Numbered from the stretch's first letter, positions 54,678 to 63,584 are shown. The stretch: DNA of 64,000 nt from Erythrobacter sp. (GCA_029937545.1 JAPYPR010000001.1:139730-203729), one strand, 5' to 3'. Notes: a model not told the origin generated them from the letters alone. Translations and numbers: made by a program.

Positions 54678-54766
54678 CGCCGCTTTCCGGGATAAACGAA
54701 CCCCGCATCCGTCCTGAGCGGGCAAGGGAACGTGCCCAACCATTCGAATCGAACGAGAGACGTATC

Positions 54767-55057
54767 ATGTCGCGCATTTGCGAACTCACCGGCAAGGGTC
54801 GCCAGGTCGGCCACAATGTGAGCCACGCCAACAACAAGACCAAGAAGGTCTTCCTGCCGAACCTGCAGAACGTCACGCTGATGAGCGAGAAGCTCGATCG
54901 CAGCTTCAAGTTCCGCGTTTCGACCCAGGGCCTGCGCTCGGTCGAACACAATGGCGGCCTCGACAACTGGCTGCTGAAGACCAAGGACGAGAAGCTCTCG
55001 GCCAACGCGCTCAGGGTGAAGCGCGAGCTGAAGAAGGCGAACGCCGAAGCCGCCTAA
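54767..55057 (+). CDS. rpmB: 50S ribosomal protein L28
   Basis: A 96-residue ribosomal protein with the L28 landmarks [35 protein letters not shown] and the basic strand [20 protein letters not shown]. The longer ~96-aa form, with a C-terminal [13 protein letters not shown] tail, is typical of Alphaproteobacteria. The start has GAGAGACG upstream. It is followed by a strong terminator. Confidence 0.97.
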   Translation: MSRICELTGKGRQVGHNVSHANNKTKKVFLPNLQNVTLMSEKLDRSFKFRVSTQGLRSVEHNGGLDNWLLKTKDEKLSANALRVKRELKKANAEAA

Positions 55058-55099
55058 CTAAGGGCAGGCGCTGTGGCGCTGCTTTTGACAGGCAAACGA

Positions 55100-55130
55100 A
55101 AAGGCGCGCGGGGTCACTCGCGCGCCTTTT
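55100..55130 (+). terminator. rho-independent terminator after rpmB
   Basis: AAAGGCGCGCG and CGCGCGCCTTTT form an 11-bp stem around GGGTCACT with a T-run at the end, 40 bp past the rpmB stop. It overlaps the last codons of the convergent gene at 55114 and can work in both directions. Confidence 0.85.
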
Positions 55131-56103
55131 GTCGTGCGCACTCTCTATCCCAGCGCAGCTTGAGCAGATAGGTGTTCTGGTAGGACATCAGATTGTCGTC
55201 CGAAATCAGCCAGAGGTGCCGCCCGTCGCCATCGTCGGTTAGCGCCATGCCCTCGTAGTTGTCCGCCGGAAAACCGTCCCCGAGACGAGCGAGGAGGGTC
55301 ACATCCACCTGCACGCCTTCGGCGATCGAGCGCGTGTCCAACTCCCCGATTGCCGTTGCGAAACGGGGCGGGAAGCCGAACACGAGTTCCCGGAGTAAGA
55401 CGAGCGCGCGATCTTCGTCGACCGCGATCAGATCGACCGGGCGATAGCCGCCGGGCACCCCGACCCGGAAGGCCTTGGGCCGCCCACCTGCGACCGGATC
55501 GCTCGGGAAAACGAGCGCTCGATGAGCATAACCGCCGAATTCCCTCGCTCCCTCCTCGATGGCGACGAAGCGGCCGTCCGGCAGGCGCGCGAAGGCCTCC
55601 GCTCCGCTATTGTCGCCCCAGTCCCGCATCGCCCCAGGGCGGATCGCCCCGTCGTCGACAAGTTCCGGCGTGAAGCGGCGAATGCTTTGCGAAAACTCGT
55701 AAGCCGCCCACAGCATCCCGCTCTCCGGATCGCGGGTCAGCGACTCGAGGTCGGCGCCTATCTTGTTGACATCGGTTTCCGGGCCGAAGGGGCTGAGGAC
55801 CGGCGGCGGCCCTCCAATGTCGGGGCGCGTGAAAACGATTTTCTTACCCCCGTCCGAAGCGGCGATCAGGCGATCTCCCGATAGGGCCGCCAAAGCCGAG
55901 AACCCGCCGAACATTTTCGGGTCGCCATCGATCCGCCAGGCGCCGGCAAGCACGAACGGACCGGCGCGCGCACCGCGATGATCGAGCGCGATAATCGCTC
56001 CGATCCGGCTCGCCTTGCCGCTCGGGGGCGGGTCGCGCAGCCACACTGGCGGCAACAGGCCGACCGCGATTACGAGAGCGAGAATGAGGCGCGCAGGTCG
56101 CAT
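55114..56103 (-). CDS. phytase-like esterase-domain lipoprotein or anchored protein (PF13449 type)
   Basis: A 329-residue envelope protein with a hydrophobic N-terminus (LILALVIAVGLLPPVWL) and a beta-propeller-like domain of the 'esterase-like activity of phytase' family: FGGFSALAALSGDRLIAASDGG, GADLESLTRDPESGMLWAAYE, NSGAEAFARLPDGRFVAIEE and NYEGMALTDDGDGRHLWLISDDN. Enzymatic activity is uncertain despite the family name. It is the last gene of the xseA - DUF2093 - M23 - phytase-like run, 16 bp after the M23 gene. Confidence 0.8.
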   Translation of the reverse strand: MRPARLILALVIAVGLLPPVWLRDPPPSGKASRIGAIIALDHRGARAGPFVLAGAWRIDGDPKMFGGFSALAALSGDRLIAASDGGKKIVFTRPDIGGPPPVLSPFGPETDVNKIGADLESLTRDPESGMLWAAYEFSQSIRRFTPELVDDGAIRPGAMRDWGDNSGAEAFARLPDGRFVAIEEGAREFGGYAHRALVFPSDPVAGGRPKAFRVGVPGGYRPVDLIAVDEDRALVLLRELVFGFPPRFATAIGELDTRSIAEGVQVDVTLLARLGDGFPADNYEGMALTDDGDGRHLWLISDDNLMSYQNTYLLKLRWDRECARQKARE

Positions 56104-56119
56104 GCCGGCGATCCGTCGC

Positions 56120-57037
56120 TCAGGGCATCGGGCCAGGGAAGAGCAGCGGATCGAGCCGCGCATTTTTCCACTTGATGCTCCAGTGCAGATGCGGCCCGGT
56201 GGCGCGGCCAGAGGCTCCGATGCGGGCGAGCGGCTGGCCTTGCTTGACAGCCTGACCGTCGCGCACGAACAGCTCCGAGGAATGCAGGAAGGCGCTGTTG
56301 AGGCCCTGCCCGTGATCGATGATCAGCAGCTGCCCTTCGAGGCTGAAGTCGCGCTCGGCCAGCGTCACTATCCCGTCGGCCGGGGCGACATAGATCGTGC
56401 CTGCGCCGCCCGCGATATCGAGGCCCGAGTGGTAGCTGCCCGGCTCGCCGCGATAGATGCGCTGCGAGCCGAAGCGGCCCGAAATGCGCCCGGTGACCGG
56501 CCAGATGAAATCCTGCCGCCAGCCTTCGGCACCGGTGCGCTGTTGTCGCGCATCCCAGATTGCATCGAGTTCCGGCCGGCGGCGCTGCATGAAACTCTCA
56601 GAAGCGCCTCCGGCTCGTCGTGCGGCATTGACGTGCTCGATATTCCAGTCGCGCGGGGCAATGGCGAGGGGGCTACGGATCGTGCGACCATCCACCCGCG
56701 TCGCGACAAGTTCTGCGGAACGACCTGCGTCGCGGTCGAAAGCGGCGAAGAAACGCCCTTCGTCATCGAATGCCACCTCTTCCTCGCCGAGCAGCAATTT
56801 CGTCGCGCCACCCGGAGCAGTGCCGCGGATCCAGCCACCTTGCGTCAGCTCTCCGTCGAAGCTGAACGTGGCCGGACGGGCCGGTTCGGTTGGGGTCGGG
56901 CTGGGTGCGGGCGACGGTGTGCGAACCGGTTGAACAACCTCGGTTACCGCAGTTGTCTGCATGGTTTCCGAAGAATTCGGTTGCGACACGCATGCGGCAG
57001 TAATCAGGACGAGCGGCGCGACCCTCGGAATCTTCAC
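56120..57037 (-). CDS. M23-family peptidase lipoprotein, LytM-like
   Basis: A 305-residue envelope protein starting with GTG at 57037, overlapping the DUF2093 stop (GTGA). The lipobox ends in AAC (LVLITAAC). A Thr/Pro-rich linker and a beta domain precede the C-terminal LytM peptidase: GRFGSQRIYRGEPGSYHSGLD (first metal His and Asp) and GRATGPHLHWSIKW (HxH). It probably cleaves peptidoglycan crosslinks or regulates amidases. Confidence 0.92.
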   Translation of the reverse strand: MKIPRVAPLVLITAACVSQPNSSETMQTTAVTEVVQPVRTPSPAPSPTPTEPARPATFSFDGELTQGGWIRGTAPGGATKLLLGEEEVAFDDEGRFFAAFDRDAGRSAELVATRVDGRTIRSPLAIAPRDWNIEHVNAARRAGGASESFMQRRRPELDAIWDARQQRTGAEGWRQDFIWPVTGRISGRFGSQRIYRGEPGSYHSGLDIAGGAGTIYVAPADGIVTLAERDFSLEGQLLIIDHGQGLNSAFLHSSELFVRDGQAVKQGQPLARIGASGRATGPHLHWSIKWKNARLDPLLFPGPMP

Positions 57038-57243
57038 GGCTTCAGCCGCTCGGTGGCGAGTTGCGGAGTAGCGTAGGGCTCCTGGTGCTCGACCGACCAG
57101 TAGCGCAATTCGTCCAGCGGGATGGGCACGCCGCTCATGGCGCAGATCACGTGCTGGCCGGGGCGCAGGACGCGAAAGCCGCTCGGCCCGTATTGCAGCT
57201 CGGCTTCGCCGTTCGAAGGCGAGGAATTCTTGTTCATAAGCAT
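57034..57243 (-). CDS. DUF2093 protein
   Basis: A 69-residue protein of the alphaproteobacterial DUF2093 family (LQYGPSGFRVLRPGQHVICAMSGVPIPLDELRYWSV). It has no membrane segment. Its function is unknown. It lies between xseA and the M23 gene, with a 24-bp gap upstream and a 4-bp overlap downstream, so all are probably co-transcribed. Confidence 0.88.
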   Translation of the reverse strand: MLMNKNSSPSNGEAELQYGPSGFRVLRPGQHVICAMSGVPIPLDELRYWSVEHQEPYATPQLATERLKP

Positions 57244-57267
57244 GGCGCAAATCCTAGCAGGTCCACC

Positions 57268-58722
57268 TTAACCGAACAAATCATCCTGTTTGGGCGGCGT
57301 TCCGCTGGCAGGGGGCTTTCGCTTCGGTTTCGGCGCGACCGGTGCCTTGCCCGTCGTTACCTCGAGCTCGCCATCGCGGAACTTGAGGGTCAGCGCCGCC
57401 TCCTTCGCCGCCTCCGCTTGGTCGGTCACCGTGCCGCTCGACCCGATCACGCGGACGTAGCCGCGCTGCAGAGGCCGGTCGGGATGAAGCTGCTCGGCAA
57501 TTCGCGCCAGCGATGCGAATCGCTCGCGCCGCTCCGCCAACGGTCGCTCGATCAACATCGGAGCGAAGCGGACGCTCTCGAGCCGCCCGCGCGCCTCGCG
57601 CAGCCGCCCAGCCACCAAGGCAGGCGATAGGCGCAATTCGCCCAGCCGCTCCCGCCCCTTGGCGGCCCGATCGCGCAGCCCCTGTTGCAGTCGCGCGGCA
57701 AGATCGTCGAGCTTCTGCGCTTGCGGTTGGAGCAATGCCTCGCGCTTTGGCAGGCGCTGCACGCGCGCTTCCAGGCGCTCTCGGCCCAACTGCACCGGGC
57801 GCAGGATTGCGCGTTTCTTGCGCGCCTCGAAATCCGCCAGCACCGCCGCAAGCTCTGCGCGGACCGGCACCGCCATTTCCGCGGCTGCAGTGGGCGTTGG
57901 CGCGCGGCAGTCGGCGGCATAATCGGCCAACGTCGTATCGGTCTCGTGCCCGACCGCGCTGATCGTCGGGATCGGGCAGCCGGCGATGGCGCGAACCACC
58001 ACCTCTTCGTTGAAGCTCCACAGATCCTCGATCGAGCCGCCGCCGCGCGCAACGATTACGAGGTCGGGGCGGTCGAAATGGCCTTCCGGCATGGCGGAAA
58101 AGCCGCGCACTGCTCCCGCCACCTGCTCCGCCGCGCCCTGCCCCTGTACCAGCACCGGCCACACGATCACACGGCTGGGAAAGCGGTCCGCCAGCCGGTG
58201 GAGGATGTCGCGGATCACCGCGCCGGTGGGCGAGGTTACGACCCCGATGGTGCGCGGCAGGAAGGGCAGTGCCCGCTTGCGCTCGCTGTCGAACAGCCCC
58301 TCCGCCTGAAGCCTTGCGCGGGTCTTCTCGAGCAGCGCCAGCAACGCGCCCTCGCCCGCCAGTTCCATGCGCTCGATCACGATCTGGTATTTCGAGCGCC
58401 CCGGATAGGTCGTCAGCTTCCCGCTCGCGACCACCTCCAGCCCGTCTTCCGGATTGAACGGCAAGCGGCCCGCATTGCCGCGCCACATTACCCCGTCGAG
58501 CACGGCTTTCTCGTCCTTCAGTGCGCAATACATATGCCCGCTCGCCGCGCGCTTCACGCCCGACAGTTCGCCGCGCAGGCGGACGAAGCCGAACCGGTCC
58601 TCCACCGTGCGCTTCAGCGCGTTCGATATTTCGCTCACCGTCAGCGGCTCGGCGTTGTCGCCTGCGCGGCCCTTCGCTACCAAGTTCGCATCATCGGAAT
58701 CTGCGGGGAAATCGGAAGCCAT
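57268..58722 (-). CDS. xseA: exodeoxyribonuclease VII large subunit
   Basis: A 484-residue nuclease subunit acting with XseB on single-stranded DNA. It has the N-terminal OB-fold ([42 protein letters not shown]), the catalytic region ([43 protein letters not shown]) and a C-terminal coiled region. The start at 58722 overlaps the purD ATG head-to-head by two bases; AGGA lies four bases before it, inside purD. xseB is not in the window. Confidence 0.95.
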   Translation of the reverse strand: MASDFPADSDDANLVAKGRAGDNAEPLTVSEISNALKRTVEDRFGFVRLRGELSGVKRAASGHMYCALKDEKAVLDGVMWRGNAGRLPFNPEDGLEVVASGKLTTYPGRSKYQIVIERMELAGEGALLALLEKTRARLQAEGLFDSERKRALPFLPRTIGVVTSPTGAVIRDILHRLADRFPSRVIVWPVLVQGQGAAEQVAGAVRGFSAMPEGHFDRPDLVIVARGGGSIEDLWSFNEEVVVRAIAGCPIPTISAVGHETDTTLADYAADCRAPTPTAAAEMAVPVRAELAAVLADFEARKKRAILRPVQLGRERLEARVQRLPKREALLQPQAQKLDDLAARLQQGLRDRAAKGRERLGELRLSPALVAGRLREARGRLESVRFAPMLIERPLAERRERFASLARIAEQLHPDRPLQRGYVRVIGSSGTVTDQAEAAKEAALTLKFRDGELEVTTGKAPVAPKPKRKPPASGTPPKQDDLFG

Positions 58723-59995
58723 GAATATCCTGTTGCTCGGGTCGGGCGGGCGCGAACATGCGCTGGCATGGAAACTGGCGCAATCGCCGCTGTGCGACAA
58801 GCTGTGGGCGGCGCCGGGCAATCCCGGCATCGCACAGGAGGCAAGCTGCGTCACGCTGGATGCCACCGATCACGATGCGGTCATCGTTTTTGCACGGGAG
58901 AACGACATCGGCCTGGTCGTGATCGGCCCGGAAGCTCCGCTGGTGGACGGCCTCGCCGATTCGCTGCGCGCCGCGGGCATCGATACTTTCGGCCCGTCGC
59001 AGCAGGCGGCGCAACTCGAAGGCAGCAAGGGTTTCACCAAGGAGCTGTGCCAGCGCGCGAACATCCCCACCGCGCGCTATGAACGCTGTACCTCGCTGGA
59101 GGCCGCGTGGGGTGCGCTGAAGCGCTTCAAGCCGCCGTTCGTGCTCAAGGCCGACGGGCTGGCCGCGGGCAAGGGCGTGGTGATCGCCGAAACCTACGGA
59201 GAAGCGCAGGAAGCGCTGAACGAGATGTTCCACGGCAAATTCGGCAGCGCGGGCAGCGAGGTCGTGATCGAGCAGTTCCTGACCGGCGAGGAGGCAAGCT
59301 TCTTCGCCCTGACCGACGGCGAGACCATCGTCCCCATCGGCACCGCGCAGGACCACAAGCGCGTGGGCGAGGGCGACACTGGCCCCAACACCGGTGGCAT
59401 GGGCGCCTATTCCCCCGCCCCCGTGCTGACCGGGGAATTGCAGGCGCAGGTCATGCGCGAGATCGTGGAGCCGACGGTGCGCACCATGGCCGCCGAGGCC
59501 ATGCCCTATTCGGGCGTGCTCTATGCTGGATTGATGCTGACCAAGGGCGGCCCACAGCTGATCGAATACAACGCGCGCTTCGGCGACCCCGAGTGTCAGG
59601 TGCTGATGATGCGGCTGGAAAGCGACCTCGTCGAGCTGATGCAGGCCTGCGCGCGCAAGACGTTGGGGGAGGTAGCTGCGCCGGTGCTGTCGGACGATTT
59701 CGCGCTGACCGTGGTGCTGGCGGCGGAGGGCTATCCCGGCACGCCGAAGAAGGGCGGTACGATCGACCTTGGCGAGGCCGAGGCAAACGGCGCGAAGGTT
59801 TTCCACGCAGGCACCAAGCTGGAGGGCGAGACGCTGACCAGCAGCGGCGGCCGCGTTCTCAACGTGACTGCCCGCGGAGCAAGCGCGACCGAAGCGCAGC
59901 GCAACGCCTATGAGGCGGTCAATGCGATCGATTTCGCAGACGGGTTCTGCCGGCGGGATATCGGGCAGCGTGAGGTGCGGCGGGAGCGGGGGTAG
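58721..59995 (+). CDS. purD: phosphoribosylamine-glycine ligase
   Basis: A 424-residue ATP-grasp enzyme for the second step of purine synthesis. Seen: [49 protein letters not shown], the [10 protein letters not shown] loop and [12 protein letters not shown]. The start ATG at 58721 shares two bases with the divergent xseA start codon, so its ribosome site lies within xseA. Full length. Confidence 0.97.
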   Translation: MNILLLGSGGREHALAWKLAQSPLCDKLWAAPGNPGIAQEASCVTLDATDHDAVIVFARENDIGLVVIGPEAPLVDGLADSLRAAGIDTFGPSQQAAQLEGSKGFTKELCQRANIPTARYERCTSLEAAWGALKRFKPPFVLKADGLAAGKGVVIAETYGEAQEALNEMFHGKFGSAGSEVVIEQFLTGEEASFFALTDGETIVPIGTAQDHKRVGEGDTGPNTGGMGAYSPAPVLTGELQAQVMREIVEPTVRTMAAEAMPYSGVLYAGLMLTKGGPQLIEYNARFGDPECQVLMMRLESDLVELMQACARKTLGEVAAPVLSDDFALTVVLAAEGYPGTPKKGGTIDLGEAEANGAKVFHAGTKLEGETLTSSGGRVLNVTARGASATEAQRNAYEAVNAIDFADGFCRRDIGQREVRRERG

Positions 59996-60068
59996 AGCGA
60001 TCGCCAGTGATGGGCAGCGCTACTAGTTTGTTGAGATCAGCGTTCGACGAGAGTGGGAGAGCGATCAG

Positions 60069-60271
60069 ATGATAGAATTGACGTTTCCAAAATCTCACGA
60101 ACGACAGGAACTGCGGCCCCTATTTGAACTTTTTGAAGAAACGTTCCCCAACGAATTTCTTCGGTGGGAAGCACGCGCAAAAGGTTATCTTGACGGGACT
60201 CTGGAGGCTTCTCCCGAATTCTCGATCGATCTAGTTTTCGCTGAAACACATCAACGCGTTGCCTCTTTTTT
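60069..60271 (+). pseudogene. 5' half of a small gene split by the transposon
   Basis: 67 codons, MIELTFPKSHERQELRPLFE onwards to DLVFAETHQRVASF, interrupted at the run of six T (60266-60271) by the transposon. In the current sequence the frame reads into the inverted repeat and stops at 60302. Joined to the fragment at 62148, with one copy of the six T, it continues in frame as FLKENTG to give a 109-residue protein. The local sequence is AT-rich compared with purD. It resembles the intact gene at 53749. No known domain. Confidence 0.75.
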
Positions 60272-60300
60272 GGGGGTGTATCCCCTTGCCATACGTAACT
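60272..60300 (+). repeat. left terminal inverted repeat of the transposon
   Basis: 29 bp starting GGGGGTGTATCCCCTTGCCA. It pairs with 62119-62147 at 25 of 29 positions, with differences at positions 17, 18, 23 and 28. The transposase start is 20 bp inside it. Confidence 0.95.
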
Positions 60301-60320
60301 AGGTCTGCTATACAATATGC

Positions 60321-61223
60321 ATGACGAAGCCACTCACTACCGCCCAGTTCTTCCGCCAGTTTCCTGACGACGAAACCTGCCTCAATCACCTGTTCGAAGT
60401 CCGCTTTGGACAGGGCCACGAGTGCCCCAAGTGTGAGCGCGAAAGTAAGTGGTTCCGGATCAAAGCGGAGCGCGCATATTCCTGCCAGTGGTGCGGTCAC
60501 CACCTGCACCCGACCGTAGGCACCCCGTTCGAAAAGACCCGCACTCCGCTGCAGCTGTGGTTCTATACGATCCACCTGTTCACCGTCACCCGTCACGGCG
60601 TGAGCGGCAAGGAATTGCAGCGCCAGCTAGGCGTGACCTACAAGACCGCTTGGCGCATGGCGAAGCTTATCCGCGAACATATGGCAGACGTTGATGGTGA
60701 CATTCCCATCGGAGGCGAAGGCACGAACGTAGAGATTGACGAAACCCTTATGGGCGGCGTGAAGCGCGGCAAGCACAATCGCGGTAGCGCCGCCAAGACC
60801 GTTGTAGTGGGCGCTCTGGAACGTGGCGGCGATCTGGTGACCCAAGTGGTCCCGAACCAGCGCCGCGCTACTCTAGAGCCGTTTGTGACCGCCAACGTCC
60901 ATATCGGCGGCAACGTCCACACTGACGAACTCCGCTCCTATGCTAACCTGTCGAATGCTGGCTACCGCCACGCTCGCGTGAACCACGGCGCGATGGAATA
61001 TGCCTATTACGATTATCGCCTTGCCGAGACTGTGACGGTCAACGGTATCGAGAATTTCTGGCGGCACCTGAAATGTTCAATCAACGGCACTCACACTAGC
61101 GTCAGCGCCAAGCACCTGAACAGCTACGTCAAGGAATTTGAGTATCGCTTCAATCGTCGCAATCGTCCGGAGTCGATGCTTCCGGAGCTTCTTTCGACGT
61201 TCCGGTCATTGAGCGCAGAGTAG
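60321..61223 (+). CDS. IS1595-family transposase of the passenger-carrying transposon
   Basis: A 300-residue transposase. The zinc ribbon is CPKC near residue 35 and CQWC near residue 54. An HTH-like segment follows (ELQRQLGVTYKTAWRMAKLI), then the catalytic core VEIDETLMGGVKRG near residue 137, VHTDELRSYANL near residue 197 and NGIENFWRHLKCSI near residue 240. It appears intact and full length. Its last 74 bp overlap the opposing 54-aa passenger gene. It is distinct from the transposase at 376. Confidence 0.95.
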   Translation: MTKPLTTAQFFRQFPDDETCLNHLFEVRFGQGHECPKCERESKWFRIKAERAYSCQWCGHHLHPTVGTPFEKTRTPLQLWFYTIHLFTVTRHGVSGKELQRQLGVTYKTAWRMAKLIREHMADVDGDIPIGGEGTNVEIDETLMGGVKRGKHNRGSAAKTVVVGALERGGDLVTQVVPNQRRATLEPFVTANVHIGGNVHTDELRSYANLSNAGYRHARVNHGAMEYAYYDYRLAETVTVNGIENFWRHLKCSINGTHTSVSAKHLNSYVKEFEYRFNRRNRPESMLPELLSTFRSLSAE

Positions 61224-61314
61224 CGTCGAAAACGCCGGCATCGCCGGTTTCGCCTTCATGCTCGGCGATGAACTGGTCGAGCCTCTTCTGCTCTATTGCT
61301 TCGCGCAATGTCAT
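61150..61314 (-). CDS. 54-residue passenger protein, acidic
   Basis: A small gene on the minus strand whose ATG overlaps the stop of the 155-aa gene (ATGA). It begins MTLREAIEQKRLDQFIAEHE and ends in an acidic tail rich in Asp and Pro. Its 3' part overlaps the transposase end antisense. No known domain. Evidence for it being real is the coupling overlap and plausible composition; it may also be only a by-product of the tight layout. Confidence 0.5.
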   Translation of the reverse strand: MTLREAIEQKRLDQFIAEHEGETGDAGVFDATLRSMTGTSKEAPEASTPDDCDD

Positions 61315-61781
61315 CACTTGGCACCGCCAGCAGAAAACAGCGCCGTGGCGATATCAAGAACTTGGACACCGAAAGCAAAGATGGCCAAGACGAACCCTGC
61401 GATGGCGATGCCCGTCCCGATTACATAGGTCTTAGTTCCTGCCGCAGCCGTTTTCGCGGCTGCGACATCGGTCTTCAATTCGAACAACGTGGTGTTGATG
61501 TGCCCCACGTTAACGCCAAGCGTCTTCATTTCGCCCAGCAATTGCGCGAATTTGGTTTCGGTGCGTGCCTCCACAGCGTCAAGCTTTGCGTTAAGCAAGC
61601 GCTCGTCAACATGATGTTGGATGGTGGTGGATGGTGCGGTGTTCATGGCGTGCTGCGATTTGCCGATGTTAGCACTGTTAGCGTCAAATGTGGAATAGGA
61701 AAGTGCGGCGCCCGCCGTCGCAGCAATAGTCGGAAATGCCTTACCCCATCCCGGGGTTGGGTCACTCTTCTGGTTTGCCAT
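61314..61781 (-). CDS. passenger membrane protein with coiled-coil
   Basis: A 155-residue protein. A helical middle (VDERLLNAKLDAVEARTETK, then FAQLLGEMKTLGVNVGHINT) may form a coiled coil, and a C-terminal hydrophobic segment (YVIGTGIAIAGFVLAIFAFGVQVLD) looks like a membrane anchor. The layout recalls small phage-type or stalk-like membrane proteins, but no family is recognised. It overlaps the upstream 102-aa gene by 20 bp and the downstream 54-aa gene by 3 bp, so the three are probably translated together. Confidence 0.75.
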   Translation of the reverse strand: MANQKSDPTPGWGKAFPTIAATAGAALSYSTFDANSANIGKSQHAMNTAPSTTIQHHVDERLLNAKLDAVEARTETKFAQLLGEMKTLGVNVGHINTTLFELKTDVAAAKTAAAGTKTYVIGTGIAIAGFVLAIFAFGVQVLDIATALFSAGGAK

Positions 61782-62070
61782 CGAGAAGATCCAGCTGATT
61801 CACCAAAACGTCGCGCAATTGCCTGGCTACCTCGGTAGGCATTACGACACTCGCCACGTTGCGGATCAAACCCTGTTTTTTCCCGTCGTCTTCTTCGAAG
61901 AGGCTTTGTTCGCGAAACACGATATTCGTTACATTTGGATCGACGAACGCCTGAGCCCCTGTGGTCCAAACACGCGGCAGGTCGTAAGCGATAAGGAACT
62001 CTGGTCCCTTGTCCATAATGATCGCATTTACGTCGGGAATACCCTGATCGGAAGGCTGCTTCTCGCTCAT
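61762..62070 (-). CDS. 102-residue passenger protein, possibly DUF3467-like
   Basis: First gene of the minus-strand passenger operon, with GAGAGAGT upstream of the start. It has a central beta-rich part (EFLIAYDLPRVWTTGAQAF, PNVTNIVFREQSLF) and ends VASVVMPTEVARQLRDVLVN then QLDLLDGKPEE. The order of a beta domain followed by MxPxxAxxLxxxLxxNI-type helix resembles DUF3467 proteins, but the match is weak and judged by eye. Soluble. Confidence 0.72.
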   Translation of the reverse strand: MSEKQPSDQGIPDVNAIIMDKGPEFLIAYDLPRVWTTGAQAFVDPNVTNIVFREQSLFEEDDGKKQGLIRNVASVVMPTEVARQLRDVLVNQLDLLDGKPEE

Positions 62071-62118
62071 ACTCTCTCCTGATTCGAGAGCTATGTAGCC
62101 ATTCAGTTATCCACATGC

Positions 62119-62147
62119 AATTACCTATGCAAAGGGGATACACCCCC
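62119..62147 (-). repeat. right terminal inverted repeat of the transposon
   Basis: Reverse complement starts GGGGGTGTATCCCCTTTGCA, the partner of 60272-60300. The outer end abuts six T followed by GAAAGAG of the split gene. Confidence 0.95.
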
Positions 62148-62280
62148 TTTTTTGAAAGAGAACACTGGCTGCGCGGATCCAAACGCCCTCAGCATGGCTT
62201 GGTTGGACTTCAGAATACTTCTCGATGAAGATCTTAAAGACCAGTCGAGCGAATCCAGAACTTGCCATCGTTCTAGCTAG
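62148..62280 (+). pseudogene. 3' half of the transposon-split gene
   Basis: Starting from the six T, the frame that joins to the 5' half reads LKENTGCADPNALSMAWLDF, then RILLDEDLKDQSSESRTCHRSS and a TAG stop at 62278-62280. No start codon or ribosome site of its own is seen. DFRILL matches DFRALM in the gene at 53749. AT-rich like the 5' half. Confidence 0.7.
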
Positions 62281-62385
62281 GGCTTTCGCATCTCAACTAA
62301 TGTCACTGGAAGGCGAGAGCGCGCGCGACCGACGAATATCTAATCAATTTCCGTTGCCCGCAACTCGTTCTCGCTGTTTGCCCGG

Positions 62386-62455
62386 AGCCTTTCGAAAGGC
62401 TGACCTCGCCGTTCATCTATGCGCATGCCACGAGAAGAACGGTGCTTCGACAAGC
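62386..62455. repeat. palindrome and degenerate intergenic repeat
   Basis: A perfect 16-bp palindrome, AGCCTTTCGAAAGGCT (62386-62401), followed at 62433-62455 by GAAGAACGGTGCTTCGACAAG. The latter resembles the GTGCTTCGACAAGCTC-type repeats common between genes in sphingomonads. No coding capacity. It fills the 196-bp gap between the split gene and adenosine kinase. Confidence 0.4.
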
Positions 62456-62476
62456 CCCGCAAAGCGGATTTAAGGA

Positions 62477-63472
62477 TTAGCCCAGCTTCTCGCTCACCAG
62501 CGCTTTCAGATCCGCTTCGCTCCGCGCGCCGTAGTGGCTGATGATCTCTGCCGCGCAGATCGCGCCCATGCGCAGGCAAGTCTCGAGGTCTTCGCCCCGC
62601 GCGTGGCCGGTGAGGAAGCCGGCGGCGAAGAGGTCGCCTGCGCCGGTGGTGTCGACCACTTTCTCGACCGGCTCCGCGTTCACTTCGGCGCGGGTGCCGT
62701 CGGCGATGGCCACCGCTCCCTTGGCGCTGCGGGTGGCGACGATCACCGGGACCTTGCCTTCCAACTCGGCGAGGCCGGCATCGAACTCGCTCTCGCCGGT
62801 AAGAGAGGCGAGTTCGTTTTCGTTGACGAACAATATGTCGATCTGCCCTTCTTCGATCAGCGCGCGGAAATCGTCGCCGTGGCGGTCGATCACGAAGCTT
62901 TCGCTGGTGGTAAAGGCGACCTTGCGCCCGGCCTTGCGTGCAACGTCGATTGCGTGACGCATGGCGCTGCGCGGTTCTTCGGGGTCCCAGAGGTACCCTT
63001 CGAGGTAGAGGATTCCGGCGCTCGCGATCAGCTTGTCGTCGAGCGCTTCGGGCGGCAGGAACTGGCTCGCGCCGAGGAAGGTGTTCATCGTCCGCTCGCC
63101 ATCGGGGGTGACGAAAATCAGGCAGCGTGCGGTCGGCGGCTCTTCTTCGCGGGCCGGCGTGTCGAAATCGATGCCGACGGCGCGGATGTCGTGGCTGAAC
63201 ACATCGCCCAGCTGGTCCTTCGCCACCTGGCCGACGAAAGCGCATTGCGCGCCCAGCGCGCTCATCCCGGCGAGCGTGTTGGCAGCCGAGCCCCCGGAAA
63301 TCTCCTTGGCCGGGCCCATGACCGAATACAGCTCCTCAGCCCGCTCGGTATCGACCAGCGTCATCCCGCCCTTGGCCAGACCAAGTTCCTCGATCAAACC
63401 GTCTTCACAGGGCGACATTACGTCAACGATCGCATTGCCGATGGCGATAACGTCGTAGCGAGGCTGGGTCAT
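62477..63472 (-). CDS. adenosine kinase, PfkB family
   Basis: A 331-residue sugar/nucleoside kinase of the alphaproteobacterial adenosine-kinase-like type. Seen: YDVIAIGNAIVDVMSPCEDG, GGSAANTLAGMSALG near residue 56, and the C-terminal PfkB signature DTTGAGDLFAAGFLTG with the catalytic Asp. It would phosphorylate adenosine for purine salvage. The start at 63472 was chosen by the conserved MTQPRYDV beginning. Single gene, divergent from the EI24 protein. Confidence 0.92.
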   Translation of the reverse strand: MTQPRYDVIAIGNAIVDVMSPCEDGLIEELGLAKGGMTLVDTERAEELYSVMGPAKEISGGSAANTLAGMSALGAQCAFVGQVAKDQLGDVFSHDIRAVGIDFDTPAREEEPPTARCLIFVTPDGERTMNTFLGASQFLPPEALDDKLIASAGILYLEGYLWDPEEPRSAMRHAIDVARKAGRKVAFTTSESFVIDRHGDDFRALIEEGQIDILFVNENELASLTGESEFDAGLAELEGKVPVIVATRSAKGAVAIADGTRAEVNAEPVEKVVDTTGAGDLFAAGFLTGHARGEDLETCLRMGAICAAEIISHYGARSEADLKALVSEKLG

Positions 63473-63584
63473 GGGTACTCCGGTGGGCTGGATTTTCGAT
63501 ATGTCGGGCGCGGTTAGCGGTTCATCGGGGGAAGGCCAAGCGCGGCGTTGACTTGATGCCCGCCGCCGCTCAATCGGCACGGAA

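Larger units (their letters stand above)
60272..62147. mobile_element. IS1595-type transposon with three passenger genes
   Basis: A 1876-bp element bounded by 29-bp inverted repeats that match at 25 of 29 positions, the outer 16 being identical (GGGGGTGTATCCCCTT). It carries a plus-strand IS1595-family transposase and three overlapping minus-strand genes. Both ends abut a run of six T, probably the target duplication; IS1595 elements usually duplicate 8 bp, so the exact size is uncertain in this homopolymer. Insertion split a small gene that is otherwise in frame. Confidence 0.93.

Noticed and set aside
60264-60271. Eight-base target duplication, as usual for IS1595 elements
   Set aside because: The flanks share only six T; the eight-base flanks differ (TCTTTTTT against TTTTTTGA), so only a six-base duplication can be supported.
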